Below are positions 62,785 through 64,000 of a stretch of DNA of 64,000 nt, one piece after another. The notes under the pieces are model-generated. The model was not told where the DNA came from and did no database searches. It saw only the letters and a program-made list of their open reading frames with translations. The stretch spans positions 29,807,339-29,871,338 of the forward strand of contig CM049316.1 in assembly GCA_026874595.1 (NCBI GenBank), read 5' to 3'. The position numbers were made by a program, and so were the translations under genes. Position 1 is the first letter of the stretch, and each line of letters begins with the position of its first letter. The DNA comes from Sipunculus nudus (Eukaryota; Annelida; Sipuncula; Golfingiida; Sipunculidae).

Positions 62785-64000
62785 GTCTCATAAAAACATT
62801 AATAAAAGCTACAATTTTTGGCCAATTTCTTTCAGCTTTTCAAACTAAAAAGCTGAAATCTTTATGTGTGCATGATATGAAAATTATATAAACAGTACTC
62901 ACAGGAATCAAACATGCCATGGTCAAAGTTGGGCAAAATTTAAGGTACTAATTTTATATTTATACTAATAACTTATACAATTTGAAAAATTCAGAACTAA
63001 TTTTGGGTATTCAATTAGATCCTGATTAAATAATGTTACATCCCTGACAAAATATCTCTAGCTTCAGCAATCCTCTTGTTAAGGGAGTAAATATATTTCT
63101 TGATTTTTTACAAAGTGCATTATGTTTGGGCCCATAACTTAAAACAATTACGCAATACTGACATCATTTCTGGCATGTGCATAGAGAATATATAGAAAAA
63201 TATGTATATTATATATGATTAAAGTCAGATCAGTGGTTTTGATATTAGGCTGTCTTGAAGTGTAACAATGGGTTTTAATGCAAAATGAAGTGTTTCATTA
63301 ATATCTCGAAGGTATTAAGTCCTAGTGCTCAAATTCTTGGCATGGTAGGGGATTTTTGAGACATCTAATTGTATGCCAAATTTTAGGAACTGAGAGCTGA
63401 AGTTGGGGAGCTGAGCACTTGCAAACTGCATGACACTAGTTTGATGTAAACAATATGTTACATGGTGCTTGAAAGCTTGAATAAAATCTACAGTTTTTGA
63501 TCAACTGGTTTCAAATTTTTGGTATTTACAGACAAAATGCTAAAAAAAACATGCTGTGAAAATTAAATCCACAGTACTTACAGGAAAAAAATGTGCCATG
63601 GTCAAAGTTGGGCAAAATTTAAGGTACTAATTTTATATTTATACTAATAACTTATACAATTTGAAAAATTCAGAACTAATTTTGGGTATTCAATTAGATC
63701 CTGATTAAATAATGTTACATCCCTGACAAAATATCTCTAGCTTCAGCAATCCTCTTGTTAAGGGAGTAAATATATTTCCTGATTTTTTACACAATGCATT
63801 ATGTTTGGGCCCATAACTTTTTAAATTTTTATAATACAGACATAATTTCTGGCATGTACATAGGAACTATATAGAGGAATAACTATGGTAAATATGATGA
63901 AAAACAGATGAGTGGTTTTGATTTTAGGCAGTCCTGAAGTGTAAAAATAGGTTTTTAATAAAAAATTGAGGTTTTTCTTTAATATCTCAAAGGAACAAAG
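62785..64000. repeat. Tandem repeat with 679-bp period
   Basis: Unit 1 (62785 to about 63463) and unit 2 (from 63464, running off the window) align throughout. A core of about 225 bp (62921-63145 and 63600-63824) is almost identical while the flanks on both sides differ at roughly a quarter of positions. No ORF. Confidence 0.85.

Overview
This is a eukaryotic, intron-rich, AT-rich and repeat-dense genomic window, probably from a marine invertebrate. A lophotrochozoan such as a mollusc is my best guess, from the kind of repeats and the METTL27-like gene expansion, but the sequence does not settle the taxon. No prokaryotic features, rRNA or convincing intact tRNA gene was seen.

The backbone is a tandem + strand cluster of five METTL27-like (Williams-Beuren region 27-like) SAM-dependent methyltransferase loci. 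Copy 1 (5189-8516) is intact. Copy 2 (12745-22862) has a +1/-1 frameshift pair and a stop in exon 3. Copy 3 (30597-43667) is intact but spread over 13 kb. Copy 4 (46850-47494) is a two-exon pseudogene. Copy 5 (50033-52870) is intact and the most divergent, and carries an extra decayed exon 2. Copies 1, 2, 3 and 5 share the same five coding exons with the same intron phases (0, 0, 1, 1). Exons 3, 4 and 5 are always 136, 93 and 215 bp. The products are about 231-235 residues. The motif-I strand/loop (ILDxAAGTGR) ends exon 2, the acidic-loop region (DALDGSxxMLxQA) is in exon 3, and the F/YDA...P(G)H...VKPG block is in exon 4.

Copies 2 and 3 lie in a large tandem segmental duplication (about 9.27-23.27 kb and 24.86-44.08 kb). 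Each block serves as an empty-site control for insertions in the other. The copy 3 block gained a 1.54-kb hAT-like element with an 8-bp target duplication, a 430-bp hAT-like MITE, an insertion carrying a short LTR-like end with a tRNA-like promoter and a tRNA-Leu-complementary segment, a tandem GGTGGCGCC-rich repeat field and a 5'-truncated LINE with a long open reverse transcriptase frame. The copy 2 block instead carries a roughly 2.5-kb dimeric satellite with higher-order structure, of which copy 3 keeps only a few monomers. A foldback element is present in both introns but has lost different arms. Copies 2 and 3, but not copy 1, share a roughly 1.2-kb CRE/TATA-bearing insertion in front of exon 3. 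This suggests copy 1 split first, then the insertion occurred, then the 2/3 duplication.

Other regions: 1-5.1 kb is noncoding with a 319-bp direct repeat spaced 3.4 kb apart. 44-46 kb holds transcribed-repeat-like sequence. 46.2 kb has a second short LTR-like, tRNA-like element. 55.1 kb has a tRNA-derived SINE. 55.9-61.4 kb has several minus-strand exon-like segments of an unrecognised gene, one with an in-frame stop. 62.8-64 kb is a 679-bp-period tandem repeat with an unusually conserved core. Long (TA)n tracts are scattered through the whole gene cluster.
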